NCBI GenBank assembly: GCA_003491285.1
Contig: CP022705.1
Span: 1,175,501-1,239,500 of the forward strand
Direction of reading: 5' to 3'
DNA length: 64,000 nucleotides
From: Methanobacterium sp. BRmetb2
GTDB taxonomy: Archaea; Methanobacteriota; Methanobacteria; Methanobacteriales; Methanobacteriaceae
Shown: positions 33,385 to 43,358 of the stretch, piece after piece
Layout: the number at the start of each line of letters is the position of its first letter
How positions within the stretch are numbered: position 1 is the stretch's first letter
Translations under genes and position numbers: made by a program
Notes under the pieces: generated by a model
The model's database searches: none
What the model saw: the letters and a program-made list of their open reading frames with translations, nothing else
What the model was told of the DNA's origin: nothing

Positions 33385-33600
33385 TTAAGGTATTGATGGT
33401 GTAGTTCCATTATTTGGAGTGGAACCTCCGCCAGTGCTATTATTTCTAATAATTTTAATATCTTCTTTAGAACTAATATTTGTAGAAGTGAAATAAGAGC
33501 TGTATATTATAAGGGCCGCTATAGCAATCACAATTAATGCCCCAAAAAGAAGTATATATTCTGCTGATCCCTGTCCTTTAGCATCTTCTAATAATTTCAT
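33385..33600 (-). CDS. Class III signal peptide protein (archaeal pilin-like)
   Basis: A 71-residue protein with a textbook archaeal class III signal: MKLLEDAKGQGSAEYILLFG. The KGQ processing site is followed by Ser and Glu at the expected places (QxSxE), then one hydrophobic helix. The rest is a short polar tail with Gly/Thr/Asn/Pro repeats. Family proteins are cleaved by an EppA/FlaK-type peptidase and assembled into type IV-like pili. ATG 33600 is preferred because GGGGG lies 7 bases upstream; ATG 33606 would touch that site. It is a single small gene, with no pilus assembly genes nearby. Confidence 0.82.
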   Translation of the reverse strand: MKLLEDAKGQGSAEYILLFGALIVIAIAALIIYSSYFTSTNISSKEDIKIIRNNSTGGGSTPNNGTTPSIP

Positions 33601-33758
33601 ACTCATCCCCCATTTAATTCTTTTAATATATATCTCCAAGGTAATTATTTAAATTTTATTTTTTTGTCTATGACATTCATAACAGTAATCTTAATGATGT
33701 TGAATATTGAAATTATAAATGAAGTTTATATTATATTATAGAAAGGATGGGGAACAAA

Positions 33759-34997
33759 ATGGCATATTCACTCATTTATAACGGAACAATTCTGGATGGT
33801 AACAGCAGCAAACCTTTAAAAGAAGCCGCTATTTTATTAAAAGATAATAGAATAATTCAAATTGATAAAGAAGATTCAATTAAACTGCCAGATGATGATA
33901 TTAATAAAATAGATGCTAAAAAAGGTTTTATACTCCCTGGGTTTATTGATGTCCATGTCCATTTAATGTTAGACGGCTTCGATATCAACAAGATAATGAA
34001 AACTCCCCTTTCACTCTATTTTTACAAAGCAGTTCAGAACATGCAATTAACACTAAATGCTGGTGTTACCACGGTTAGAGATGCAGGACTGGCAGATATT
34101 GGTTTGAAAATGGCCGTAGAACAGAATTTAATTAAAGGCCCTAGAATGCAGATAAGTGTCAACTCCCTATCCATAACTGGCGGGCACTTCGATCTCCTGC
34201 TTAATTCCGGAATTGATGCTACTATTAAATACCCTGGATTTCCAGATTGCCGATGTGACGGTGTTGAAGAGGTTCGAAAGAAGGTAAGGGAAGTTTTAAG
34301 GGCTGGAGCAGATGTTATAAAAGTTATGACCACTGGAGGGGTTATAAGCCCCAATGATAAAGCAGAGTACACCCAGTTTACTGAGGAAGAGCTGAAAGTG
34401 ATGGTTGAAGAAGGAAAATATAGGGAAGGTATTAAAGTAATGGCCCATGCCCATGGCACCCAAGGAATAAAAAATGCCATAAAAGCAGGTGTACATTCTA
34501 TAGAACATGGAACGTACCTTAATGATGAATGTATTCAACTAATGCTTTCTAATGAAACCTATCTTATACCTACACTTTATGTTATACATTATAACGGTGA
34601 TTTAGCTAGTTCAACTTCAAAAAATTTACCTGAGTGGATTAATGAGGCAGTGGAGATTGTAGATATTCATCGAGATAATATTAAAAAGGCATATCAAGCC
34701 GGTGTTAAGATAGTTATGGGCACAGATTGTGGAATTGCTCCTCATGGAAATAATTTAACGGAACTGGAACTCCTATGTGAAATAGGAATGACTCCTACAG
34801 AGGCAATAATGGCCGGAACCAAGAACGCTGCAAAGTGCATGGGATGGGAAAAGGATCTTGGAACTCTAGAGGTAGGTAAATTAGCAGATATTGTTATAAG
34901 TAGGAAAGATCCTTTAACTGATATTAAATCATTAGGAAATCCAGATAACATTGTTATGGTAATGAAAAATGGAGAAATAGTAAAAAATCAGATATAA
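33759..34997 (+). CDS. Amidohydrolase family protein (imidazolonepropionase/prolidase-like)
   Basis: A 412-residue metal-dependent amidohydrolase. Metal and catalytic motifs are in order: DVHVHLML (residues about 67-74), a lysine in DVIKVMTTGG (about 190), MAHAHGTQG and VHSIEHGTYL (two histidine ligands), and GTDCGIAPHG with the catalytic Asp. The N- and C-terminal strands (LIYNGTILDG, LADIVISRKDPLTD) build the usual composite domain. Family relatives hydrolyse N-acyl or dipeptide substrates; the substrate here is unknown. ATG 33759 has GGGG 6 bases upstream; ATG 33747 is closer to GAAAGG and possible. Confidence 0.85.
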   Translation: MAYSLIYNGTILDGNSSKPLKEAAILLKDNRIIQIDKEDSIKLPDDDINKIDAKKGFILPGFIDVHVHLMLDGFDINKIMKTPLSLYFYKAVQNMQLTLNAGVTTVRDAGLADIGLKMAVEQNLIKGPRMQISVNSLSITGGHFDLLLNSGIDATIKYPGFPDCRCDGVEEVRKKVREVLRAGADVIKVMTTGGVISPNDKAEYTQFTEEELKVMVEEGKYREGIKVMAHAHGTQGIKNAIKAGVHSIEHGTYLNDECIQLMLSNETYLIPTLYVIHYNGDLASSTSKNLPEWINEAVEIVDIHRDNIKKAYQAGVKIVMGTDCGIAPHGNNLTELELLCEIGMTPTEAIMAGTKNAAKCMGWEKDLGTLEVGKLADIVISRKDPLTDIKSLGNPDNIVMVMKNGEIVKNQI

Positions 34998-35075
34998 CAT
35001 GTTATTTTAAATTATTAATCTATTAAAATAATATGAATTGTGTAATTCTTAATTTTAAATTGGTGGAGGTTCTGA

Positions 35076-37529
35076 ATGTCAGAAAAACCTAAAAAAGAGG
35101 CTGAAATTAAAATTGCAGGTATGGGTTGTGCTTCTTGTGCAATTAATATTGAAAAATCATTAAATGATTTGGATGGTGTTGATGAGGCCCAAGTAAATTT
35201 TGGTACAGAAAAAGCCAATGTTAAATATGATCCAGAAAAATTAGAACTCAATCAATTAGAAAAAGCAGTAGAAAAAGCAGGTTACATGGTTATAAATGAA
35301 AAAGCGACCCTAAAAATTGGGGGTATGACCTGCGCCATGTGTGTTAAAGCAATAGAAGACGTTTTAAATAATTTAGATGGTATTAGCAGCGTAAATGTGA
35401 ATTTGGCCGCTGAAAAAGCATATGTTAATTACAATCCTAATTTAGTTACTATTGAGGATATGAAGAATGCAGTAGAAAATTTAGGTTACCAATTTTTAGG
35501 TTTAGAAGGAGAAGTATCTGAAGACATTGAAGAAGAATTGCGCCAAAAAGATTTAAAATCAAAAAGAAATCGAATCATAGTAGGTTTCGGATTTTCACTG
35601 CCATTAATGGCCATGATGCTTCTGGGCATACCAGCTCCTTTCTATATGCCCTATTTTATGTTGGCAGTTTCCATTATTCCTTTCATCTATGTGAGTTACC
35701 CCATTTTCACTGCGGCTGCCCGGGCCCTTTTGAACCGGACCCTGGATATGGATGTGATGTATTCTATGGGTATTGGGGTGGCTTTTGTGGCCAGTCTTCT
35801 GGGAACTTTTAACATTATTTTAACCCCTCAGTTCATGTTTTATGAGACCGCGCTCATGTTAGCGGCATTTTTAACCCTGGGACGATACTTAGAAACTCGA
35901 GCTAAGGGAAGAACTTCCACGGCAATTAAAAAACTCATTGGTCTGCAACCCCAGACAGCAGTGGTAGTCCAAGATGACAGTGAAACTGAAATCCCCATCC
36001 AGGATGTGCAGGTTGGTGATCTAATACGGGTACGGCCTGGTGAAAAGATCCCTGCAGATGGTGTAGTTGTCTCTGGAGAAAGTTACGTGGATGAATCCAT
36101 GATAACCGGCGAACCCATACCTGCATTTAAAGAAAATGGAAACGAAGTTGTGGGCGGCACTTTAAATAAAAATGGAGTCTTAATATTTAAAACCAGTAGA
36201 GTAGGTAAAGACACGGTTTTATCCCAGATTATAAAACTGGTGGATGAGGCCCAGGGATCCAAACCCCCAGTACAAAGAATTGCGGATAAGGCAGTTACTT
36301 ACTTCATACCAACAGTACTGACCATCGCTATAGTTGCCTTTGCTGTATGGTATCTCCTTTTAGGTTCTACACTTCTTTTTGGACTTACAGTACTAATTTC
36401 TATTTTAGTAGTGGCCTGCCCGTGTGCTTTGGGTTTAGCTACACCCACTGCAGTTACAGTTGGAATTGGTAGGGGTGCAGAGCTTGGAATTTTAATCAAA
36501 AATGGGGAAGCACTTGAGATATCAGAAAAGATTTCAGAGATTCTTTTTGACAAAACTGGGACCCTAACCCAGGGCCAGCCCCAGGTAACAGATATTGTGA
36601 GTTTCCACAGTTATACTGAGGAAGTTCTAAAATGGGCTGCCAGTGTGGAGAAAAATTCACAGCACCCTATTGCTGAGGCTGTTTCAATTAAAGCTCAAGA
36701 ATATGATATAGAACTGGTGAATGTTTCAAAATTTGACACTATTGGAGGTAAAGGAGTTACCGCACAGGCAGATGGCAGGAATATTATCATTGGTAACCGG
36801 GCCATTTTCAAAGACCAGGGCCTGGAATTGAATGAAGAAGCGGAGGAAAATCTATCACGCCTGGAAGGTGAAGGCAAAACCACTATTTTGATTGGCTTAA
36901 AGGATGAAATCATAGGCATTATTGCAGTGGCGGATACAGTCAAAGAAACCACAGCTCTGGCAGTGCAGGAAATAGAGAAGATGGGTCTTAAAACAGTTAT
37001 GATAACCGGGGATAACCAGAAGACTGCAGAGGCAGTGGCCCAACAGATTGGTATTAGCGAGGTCCGGGCTCAGGTTTTACCTGAAGTAAAGGCACAGGAA
37101 GTATCTAAACTACAGAGTGAAGGGAAAATGGTGGCTTTTATAGGGGATGGTATAAATGATGCTCCTGCACTGGCCCAGGCCGATGTAGGGATTGCTATTG
37201 GTAGTGGAACTGACGTAGCAATTGAAAGTGGAGATGTGGTACTAATTAATGATGAACCAATTGACGCTGCTGCATCTGTTCAGCTTTCAAGAAAGGTTAT
37301 GGGTCGAATAAAACTTAATATATTCTGGGCATTTGCTTACAACGCTATTTTGATCCCGGTTGCTGCTGGAGTTTTATATCCTACCTTTGGAATCACGTTC
37401 CGACCAGAATACGCTGGTCTGGCCATGGCTCTAAGTTCAGTTACTGTGGTTTCCCTATCTTTGATGTTGAAAGGATATGTTCCTGAAGCTCGAAAGAGAT
37501 TAAAAGTCGTGGAAAATAAAAAGCATTAA
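35076..37529 (+). CDS. copA: Copper-exporting P1B-type ATPase
   Basis: An 817-residue heavy-metal ATPase. Two N-terminal HMA domains carry GMGCASC (Cys18, Cys21) and GGMTCAMC (Cys86, Cys89). The membrane copper site is CPC at residues 448-450 (VVACPCALGLATPTA), the phosphorylated Asp is 492 in DKTGTLTQGQ, and the hinge is GDGINDAPAL. HP in SQHPIAEA and TGEP in the actuator are present. CPC with two CxxC domains indicates Cu(I) export. GGTGGAGGT stands before the ATG. A YHS protein at 43.4 kb might be another metal-related gene but is distant. Confidence 0.93.
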   Translation: MSEKPKKEAEIKIAGMGCASCAINIEKSLNDLDGVDEAQVNFGTEKANVKYDPEKLELNQLEKAVEKAGYMVINEKATLKIGGMTCAMCVKAIEDVLNNLDGISSVNVNLAAEKAYVNYNPNLVTIEDMKNAVENLGYQFLGLEGEVSEDIEEELRQKDLKSKRNRIIVGFGFSLPLMAMMLLGIPAPFYMPYFMLAVSIIPFIYVSYPIFTAAARALLNRTLDMDVMYSMGIGVAFVASLLGTFNIILTPQFMFYETALMLAAFLTLGRYLETRAKGRTSTAIKKLIGLQPQTAVVVQDDSETEIPIQDVQVGDLIRVRPGEKIPADGVVVSGESYVDESMITGEPIPAFKENGNEVVGGTLNKNGVLIFKTSRVGKDTVLSQIIKLVDEAQGSKPPVQRIADKAVTYFIPTVLTIAIVAFAVWYLLLGSTLLFGLTVLISILVVACPCALGLATPTAVTVGIGRGAELGILIKNGEALEISEKISEILFDKTGTLTQGQPQVTDIVSFHSYTEEVLKWAASVEKNSQHPIAEAVSIKAQEYDIELVNVSKFDTIGGKGVTAQADGRNIIIGNRAIFKDQGLELNEEAEENLSRLEGEGKTTILIGLKDEIIGIIAVADTVKETTALAVQEIEKMGLKTVMITGDNQKTAEAVAQQIGISEVRAQVLPEVKAQEVSKLQSEGKMVAFIGDGINDAPALAQADVGIAIGSGTDVAIESGDVVLINDEPIDAAASVQLSRKVMGRIKLNIFWAFAYNAILIPVAAGVLYPTFGITFRPEYAGLAMALSSVTVVSLSLMLKGYVPEARKRLKVVENKKH

Positions 37530-38170
37530 TGTTTTGGATTGTGGGTTTGTTAAAAATAATGGTTATAGAAATAATTGTAGGGGAGCTACATTTCAATTGG
37601 TTAGTTATATAGGAAACTAATTTCTTAATATAATTTTCACATAATACTCTAAGACGAGTGTTAAAAAGTAGCTAAAAGATCTCCAGAATTTTTTAAGATA
37701 TAAAAAAATTTCATTTTTTAGTTTTTTTTAAATCTTTCAGATTCTTTTTAAGTTTTAATTAAATTTAATCTTATTGTAGATTTAAAACATTTTTATTACT
37801 TAATTTTAATAAAAAAATAATCATGCATATCACTCATTTGTTTATAACATTCAAGTTAGTTATTAGATATAATTTTTGTAAAAAACTTATTTTTAGAAAT
37901 TACAGAATTTAAAATCCTAAATTCAATAAAAAATTCAGTATATTCAAGTATATTCAATTTAAATGCTTTATTTTATTTAATTTTTGTATGGTATTCTAAG
38001 AATAAAATAGTAATTTTTATACATACAAATATCAGATTTCTTATTATAATTTTGTATTATAATTAATATGTAAGGTGGGCTATAATTAATGAAAGTGGAG
38101 AATTTATCAATACCTTATTTTTCAATTATATAATATAAACTCAAATAAGATTTGTATTTTCATTGGGGGG
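37530..38170. other. AT-rich intergenic region before the large surface protein
   Basis: About 640 bases without a credible gene. It holds a T-rich stretch near 37715-37731 that could terminate copA, a perfect tandem 10-bp repeat at 37937-37956, and a 14-codon frame at 38090 behind AAGGTGGG that is too short to call. No RNA gene was recognised. Confidence 0.5.
37937..37956. repeat. Tandem 10-bp direct repeat
   Basis: AGTATATTCA occurs twice without gap. It lies about 220 bases before the surface protein gene. It may be a regulatory site or simple AT-rich chance. Confidence 0.35.
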
Positions 38171-38177
38171 ATGAGAA

Positions 38178-41100
38178 TTTAAAAAACAGATTTTAATATT
38201 TATTTTAATATTTATTTTTGCATTGGTAGTTTGTGGAACAGTTACAGCGACCAATAATTCTATTGAGAGGGTAAGTATTTCCACTGATGGTAATGAGTCC
38301 AATTATAATTGTGAAGAACCTTCTATTAGTGTAGATGGTCGTTATATAGTCTTTTCTTCTTATGCAGATAATCTTGTGAGTGATGATAATAATGGTTATA
38401 ATGATATATTTGTCCATGATAACACTTTGAACATCACAGAACGGGTTAGCATATCCAGTACCGGCATAGAAAGCGATGGAAATAGTTATAAACCTGCAAT
38501 AAGTGATGATGGGCGGTTTGTAGTGTTTGTATCACATGCAACTAATCTTGTAGAAATCGATACGAATGACGTATCGGATATATTTGTCTATGATAGATTA
38601 CTTAAACAAATAGAGAGAGTTAACCTAGCTGTAAATGGTGAACAAGCCAACTCATACAGTAGTGAACCATCTATAAGTGGTGATGGAAACTATGTTGTAT
38701 TTACTTCTTGGGCAAGTAATCTTGTAGAAAATGATACTAATGAGTGGGGTGATGTATTTGTTTGCAACCGCATTACAGGTACTTTAGAACGTGTAAGTAT
38801 TTCAAGTAGTGGGGATGAACAAGTAATGCCTCCTAATTCCATAATACATGTAGATTATGAACCTTCTATAAGTGGTGATGGACGTTTTATTGCTTTTACC
38901 TCCTATGCAGAAAACCTTGTAGATGGAGACAATAATAATTGTCAGGATATATTCCTCTACGATCGAATTCTAAAAATCACAAAAAGAATAAGTGTATCTA
39001 GTGATGGCCAAGAAGCTACTGGTACTAGTGAAAACCCTGCAATTAGTAGTAATGGGCTTTATATTGTTTTCACTTCCAATGCAGGGAACCTGGTTGAAAA
39101 CGATGATAATCCATGGAATGATATTTTTGTCCATGATATAGAAACAGGGTTCACTGAGAAGGTTAGCATCTTTACCTCAGAAGAAACCATATCTCGCAAT
39201 CCTTCAATAAGTGGTGATGGTCGTTTTATAACATTTGAAACTACAAAAGGAGGGCAAACTCGAGTATCTAATTCTAATGAGAAAATATTTTCCAGTTTCG
39301 CTGATGTAACCAATTATTATAACATATTCATTTATGATCAAACATTTAAAACTATAAATTGTATAACCAAATCTTATATGTTGGATGAAGCTAATTCAGC
39401 TAGTTATACATCTTATATAAGTGCAGATGGAAGTTCAGTAGTATTCACTTCCTATGCAACCAATTTAATCCCGGAAGACAGTAACTACTGTGCGGATATT
39501 TTTGTTTATTCTCAAGATATTAGCTCTTCAATTACAGGAACAATTATTCCCCGAATAGTAAAATCCGGCGATGAAATAACAGTAATGGTAAACACTCTCG
39601 ATTCGAGCAATATCAGTGCCACAATCCTTAATGAAGTATATTACTTGAACAAAGGGTCCGACGGGATTTGGTATCTTTCATACATCGTACCCAACATTCC
39701 TGATGGGACTTATGATGTTATATTAACTTCGACAAATGGTGGAGGACACGAAGAACAAATTACCCTTAATTTTATTGTAGACAATACATTACCTACAATT
39801 TCAGGCTATGTTACACCCGATACTGCAAAAAAATGGGATCTTATTTCTATTAATGCAATGACCAGTATTGATACAGTAACTGTAACTGCTTCAATACTTG
39901 GGGAAATATTTAACTTATCTCAACTATCAGAAAATAGTTGGAACTTAGATTATGCTATTCCCGATATAGAAGATGGAGTTTATCTGATTTTATTAACAGC
40001 AATTGATAATGCTGGAAATCAAAACACATTTTCACTTAGTTTCGCTGTGGATAATGGACCTCCAACTGTATCAGGATATATAAATCCTGAAAAAGTGAAA
40101 ACATTTGATAAAATAAACATAACTGCCATTTCTGACAAAGATACATCAAGTATAACTGCTTTAATCTTTAATCAGACTTATGATCTAACAAAACAAGATG
40201 ATGAAACATGGAATTTTCAATATACTGTTCCATATGTTTCGAATGGTAATTATATTATTTTATTGACAGCCCTAGATAGTGCAGGTAATCAAAGCACATT
40301 TCCAATTAATTTTACTGTTTTAAATCCGATAGACACCATATCTCCAATCATTTCAGGGATTATTACGCATACAAACCTTTTAAATGGAGTATTTGTAGAA
40401 AGGCCCAGTATTAATATCCATGCATTTGTTGATTCTGATGTTGTTAATGCTACTGCAACGATAATGGATAACAATTACTCCTTAACAAGGCAAGAAGATG
40501 GATCATGGTCCACTTCGAGTTATAGCTGGCTAGGTAAAGGAATATACACGGCTTTATTGACAGCCCAAGACTGGTCTGGAAATATCGGTACAACAACTAT
40601 CATTTTCAATGTGGAAAACACAATACCCACAATAACCAGTACACTTAGCCCTGAAAAGTTAAAATCAGGAGATTCTTTAATTTTAAATGTAAATATTAGT
40701 CCCGATGCTAGAACAGTATATGCATCTACTCCAACCGGATTTATTGATCTAGAAAAACAAACCAATGGATCATGGGCGCTTCATTATATGGTTCCACAAC
40801 TAGAAGATGGAGATCATACTATCTGGATAAAAATCTTGTATGGAACAGGATGGCTAAACCCTGATAGTAGAACCATTATTTCAGCGGATGGTTCCACTAA
40901 CTTTACTGTAGATAACACACCACCATACATTTCAGGTTCTGCTACTCCAAATCCCTTAAGATCTGGTGATACACTCAAAATAGAGGCTTCAGGTAGTACT
41001 GGATCCTATTTCAAACCGGATGATACAGCAAATATTACTGCTACAATTTTAGGGCGAACATATAATATGACGAAGATAAGCAGTTGGTCGGACTGGTGGA

Positions 41101-42203
41101 AAGGAACTTCAGGTAGTGATTGGAGTAGTGATTATGTTGTTCCTGCATTGTCTGATGGTATTTACACAATATATTTCACAGCTACAGACTTATTAAGTAA
41201 TCAGAGAACATCATCAATTAATTTTACAGTGGATAACACACCACCTGTGATAACTGGAACTATCAATCCAAATACTTTAAAATTCATTGATTTTGGATCG
41301 GAAAGGATATTAAAAATTACAGCCCAGTCTTCATCTGATACGAAAAATATTTATGCGTACTTTGATGGATCGTTCTCGTATCACCCACTTGATCTCTATA
41401 CTTGGCGAGGTTCTCCAATTTTTGTCAATAATCCTTCTTCTCAAAATTTGAATTGTTTGAATGGCTATTGGATCTATGGATTTGGTGCTCCTAGCATAAT
41501 CACGATTGGAACTCATTATATAAAGTTGGTAGCAACTGATTATGCTGGAAATGAGGGAATATTTTACCTTTCACTTATTGTCACTGATTTTTCAGGTCTT
41601 ACCAAGCCACCAAATGAATGGTCTGGAATTGGGATAGGAAATGGTTCTAATGGGGGTTCATCAAGTGATACAGGATCATCTGGAAATAATGGGGGGGAAT
41701 CTCATGGAAGCTCATCTGAAAGTTCAGGAAGATCCAATGGTTCAACAAGTCAAAATGAATCTCCGACATCTCCAGATTATACTTGGTTATTAATTGTTAT
41801 TATTGTAGTTGCCATAATTTTATTACTGGCATTATTATATTATCTTGGTGTATTATCCATTATTGGCTTATTATTTTCCCTCGCATTTGGAATATTTTTG
41901 GATGTAGTTGCAGTATTATTTGAATGTTTAATTTATCTTGGTTGGTTTGTTATTTTGAATCCTTTTGCTATCGTTTTAGACATTTTAGGGGTGTCTTTTG
42001 CAGTGAGTAGGGGTGATCTACTAGAAGTAACTATAGGGATGATTGTTAGGTGGTCCGGTATGTCTTTTAGTTCATTTGCTCCAATAGCAGGTGCTTTTGC
42101 TGATACAATGGCTCCAATAGCATATTCTAATATAATAAACAAAGGATCTCAATTTATTAATGATAAAATCATTAAACCACTTAAATCATTAATATGGAAA
42201 TAA
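38178..42203 (+). CDS. Large surface protein: propeller repeats, Ig-like repeats, hydrophobic C-terminus; start codon lost
   Basis: About 1340 residues. After a signal-like segment (KKQILIFILIFIFALVV) come seven TolB/PD40-like repeats (pattern PSISGDGRFIVFTSYA...NLV, then DIFVYDR), enough for one seven-bladed propeller, to about residue 450. Seven Ig-like units follow, each opening like ISGYVTP and closing with LTAxDxAGN. Then comes a Ser/Gly/Asn-rich linker (about 1150-1195) and a C-terminal part with several hydrophobic stretches ending LKSLIWK. No ATG, GTG or TTG exists in frame before the signal segment. The expected slot holds TTT at 38178 behind GGGGGGATGA. TTG 38223 is the first canonical start but would remove most of the signal. 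Confidence 0.75.
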   Translation, partial: FKKQILIFILIFIFALVVCGTVTATNNSIERVSISTDGNESNYNCEEPSISVDGRYIVFSSYADNLVSDDNNGYNDIFVHDNTLNITERVSISSTGIESDGNSYKPAISDDGRFVVFVSHATNLVEIDTNDVSDIFVYDRLLKQIERVNLAVNGEQANSYSSEPSISGDGNYVVFTSWASNLVENDTNEWGDVFVCNRITGTLERVSISSSGDEQVMPPNSIIHVDYEPSISGDGRFIAFTSYAENLVDGDNNNCQDIFLYDRILKITKRISVSSDGQEATGTSENPAISSNGLYIVFTSNAGNLVENDDNPWNDIFVHDIETGFTEKVSIFTSEETISRNPSISGDGRFITFETTKGGQTRVSNSNEKIFSSFADVTNYYNIFIYDQTFKTINCITKSYMLDEANSASYTSYISADGSSVVFTSYATNLIPEDSNYCADIFVYSQDISSSITGTIIPRIVKSGDEITVMVNTLDSSNISATILNEVYYLNKGSDGIWYLSYIVPNIPDGTYDVILTSTNGGGHEEQITLNFIVDNTLPTISGYVTPDTAKKWDLISINAMTSIDTVTVTASILGEIFNLSQLSENSWNLDYAIPDIEDGVYLILLTAIDNAGNQNTFSLSFAVDNGPPTVSGYINPEKVKTFDKINITAISDKDTSSITALIFNQTYDLTKQDDETWNFQYTVPYVSNGNYIILLTALDSAGNQSTFPINFTVLNPIDTISPIISGIITHTNLLNGVFVERPSINIHAFVDSDVVNATATIMDNNYSLTRQEDGSWSTSSYSWLGKGIYTALLTAQDWSGNIGTTTIIFNVENTIPTITSTLSPEKLKSGDSLILNVNISPDARTVYASTPTGFIDLEKQTNGSWALHYMVPQLEDGDHTIWIKILYGTGWLNPDSRTIISADGSTNFTVDNTPPYISGSATPNPLRSGDTLKIEASGSTGSYFKPDDTANITATILGRTYNMTKISSWSDWWKGTSGSDWSSDYVVPALSDGIYTIYFTATDLLSNQRTSSINFTVDNTPPVITGTINPNTLKFIDFGSERILKITAQSSSDTKNIYAYFDGSFSYHPLDLYTWRGSPIFVNNPSSQNLNCLNGYWIYGFGAPSIITIGTHYIKLVATDYAGNEGIFYLSLIVTDFSGLTKPPNEWSGIGIGNGSNGGSSSDTGSSGNNGGESHGSSSESSGRSNGSTSQNESPTSPDYTWLLIVIIVVAIILLLALLYYLGVLSIIGLLFSLAFGIFLDVVAVLFECLIYLGWFVILNPFAIVLDILGVSFAVSRGDLLEVTIGMIVRWSGMSFSSFAPIAGAFADTMAPIAYSNIINKGSQFINDKIIKPLKSLIWK

Positions 42204-42253
42204 TTTTTATAGATAAATAAAATTAGATAATTAACTAATTAAAGAGGAATTCA

Positions 42254-43210
42254 ATGTTTTCTTTACGTAATGAATATGTTAAGAGATTAAGTAAATTATT
42301 AAAAGAGTTAGAAAGTTACGAAATTGAGGGGTTAAATTCAGTTATTATAGAAATAAAATGTATTGATGAAGAAGGATTTTATGAAAATATTTATAATGCA
42401 TTTTATCAAAGCAGTGGAAAATTTGCTCCGGAAACTAAAACAAAAAAGGAAAAATATCTGCTTAGAGAAGGGTATCTATATTCAAAATTTCAGAAAATGG
42501 GATTCAAAAATTTAGATAGGCCACCACTACCCGTACCTCTAATCACAGATTTAATATGTTTTCCTACTTTTTTCACTATGTATCTGTTTTTAGAAAGTGT
42601 TTATTATGTTAAACTTGGCAAACCTCTGGATTATGATGATCTTAAAACTTTGTATAATAGTCGAATAGATGAACAGCTTGCTTATAATGTAGATGAATTT
42701 GATAAAATGTTAGAGTTACCTTCAACGACAGACAACTTTTTTATTAAATTAAAAAGTGTAAAATGGGAAAATCGAGCTAGTAAACAATTATTTAATAAAC
42801 TAAAAGAAGTCATGAAATTTGTAAGGATAGGAATGTTCGGATATTTCCATATTATGTTTTCAATCGCGGAAAAAGATTTTATACTTTTTATTGCGGCCTG
42901 TAGTGCCATTAAAGATAAAAATGATAGAATTAATCAAGAAAATGTTGTAACCGCTTATAAAACATATTTTAAATTAATTAAAACAGATATCACAGAATAT
43001 AAAGTTGTTGGAGATTATAAATCTCAAATTAAATCAATTAGCAGTCGGGATGGTGGTTATTTGGTTTGTGAAAGATGTAATGGTTACTATAAATTAGAGG
43101 ATGGGGAATTTCCTGAGGATTTTGATAAGTGTCAGTGTGGTGGGAAACTGAAATATTATGAAAATATCAGTGAATTTGATAGCACGCGACAAATAGATGT
43201 GAATGGTTGA
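42254..43210 (+). CDS. Hypothetical protein with C-terminal zinc ribbon
   Basis: A 318-residue protein with no recognised enzymatic domain. Residues 1 to about 265 are mixed, Lys/Glu-rich, with a hydrophobic patch near residues 95-120 (LITDLICFPTFFTMYLFLE). The C-terminus is a zinc ribbon: VCERCNGYYKLEDGE, then CQCGGKLKYY. Methanobacterium proteins often carry this ribbon at an end. AGAGG precedes the ATG, and the gene starts 50 bases after the large surface protein in the same direction. A decayed copy of the same ribbon follows directly at 43215. Function unknown. Confidence 0.7.
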   Translation: MFSLRNEYVKRLSKLLKELESYEIEGLNSVIIEIKCIDEEGFYENIYNAFYQSSGKFAPETKTKKEKYLLREGYLYSKFQKMGFKNLDRPPLPVPLITDLICFPTFFTMYLFLESVYYVKLGKPLDYDDLKTLYNSRIDEQLAYNVDEFDKMLELPSTTDNFFIKLKSVKWENRASKQLFNKLKEVMKFVRIGMFGYFHIMFSIAEKDFILFIAACSAIKDKNDRINQENVVTAYKTYFKLIKTDITEYKVVGDYKSQIKSISSRDGGYLVCERCNGYYKLEDGEFPEDFDKCQCGGKLKYYENISEFDSTRQIDVNG

Positions 43211-43214
43211 TTAT

Positions 43215-43316
43215 ATGGCTTATCTGGTCTGTGACAAATGTGGCGGATACTACGAACTCCAAAAAGGAGAATCACCAGAAATTTTTCCAATAAATGTGAA
43301 TGCAGATGAAAATTAA
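43215..43316 (+). pseudogene. Decayed zinc-ribbon remnant
   Basis: An ATG four bases after the preceding stop opens MAYLVCDKCGGYYELQKGESPE, the first half of the ribbon seen at the end of the upstream protein. The frame then reads IFPINVNADEN and stops. Shifting back one base after GESPE restores NFSNKCECR, a stop, then KLK, which parallels EDFDKCQCGGKLKYY. One base appears lost and the second CGG has decayed to CR-stop. It could also be a truncated 33-residue peptide gene. Confidence 0.55.
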
Positions 43317-43358
43317 AATAGTTTTAAAAACATAATTTTTCAATTAGAAGGTGATATC

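Noticed and set aside
34034..34480. 148-codon antisense frame inside the amidohydrolase gene
   Set aside because: Shadow of a gene with all catalytic motifs in the plus-strand frame.
38090..38134. 14-codon frame behind AAGGTGGG before the large surface protein
   Set aside because: Too short for a supported gene; no leader-peptide features such as codon runs plus attenuator stems.
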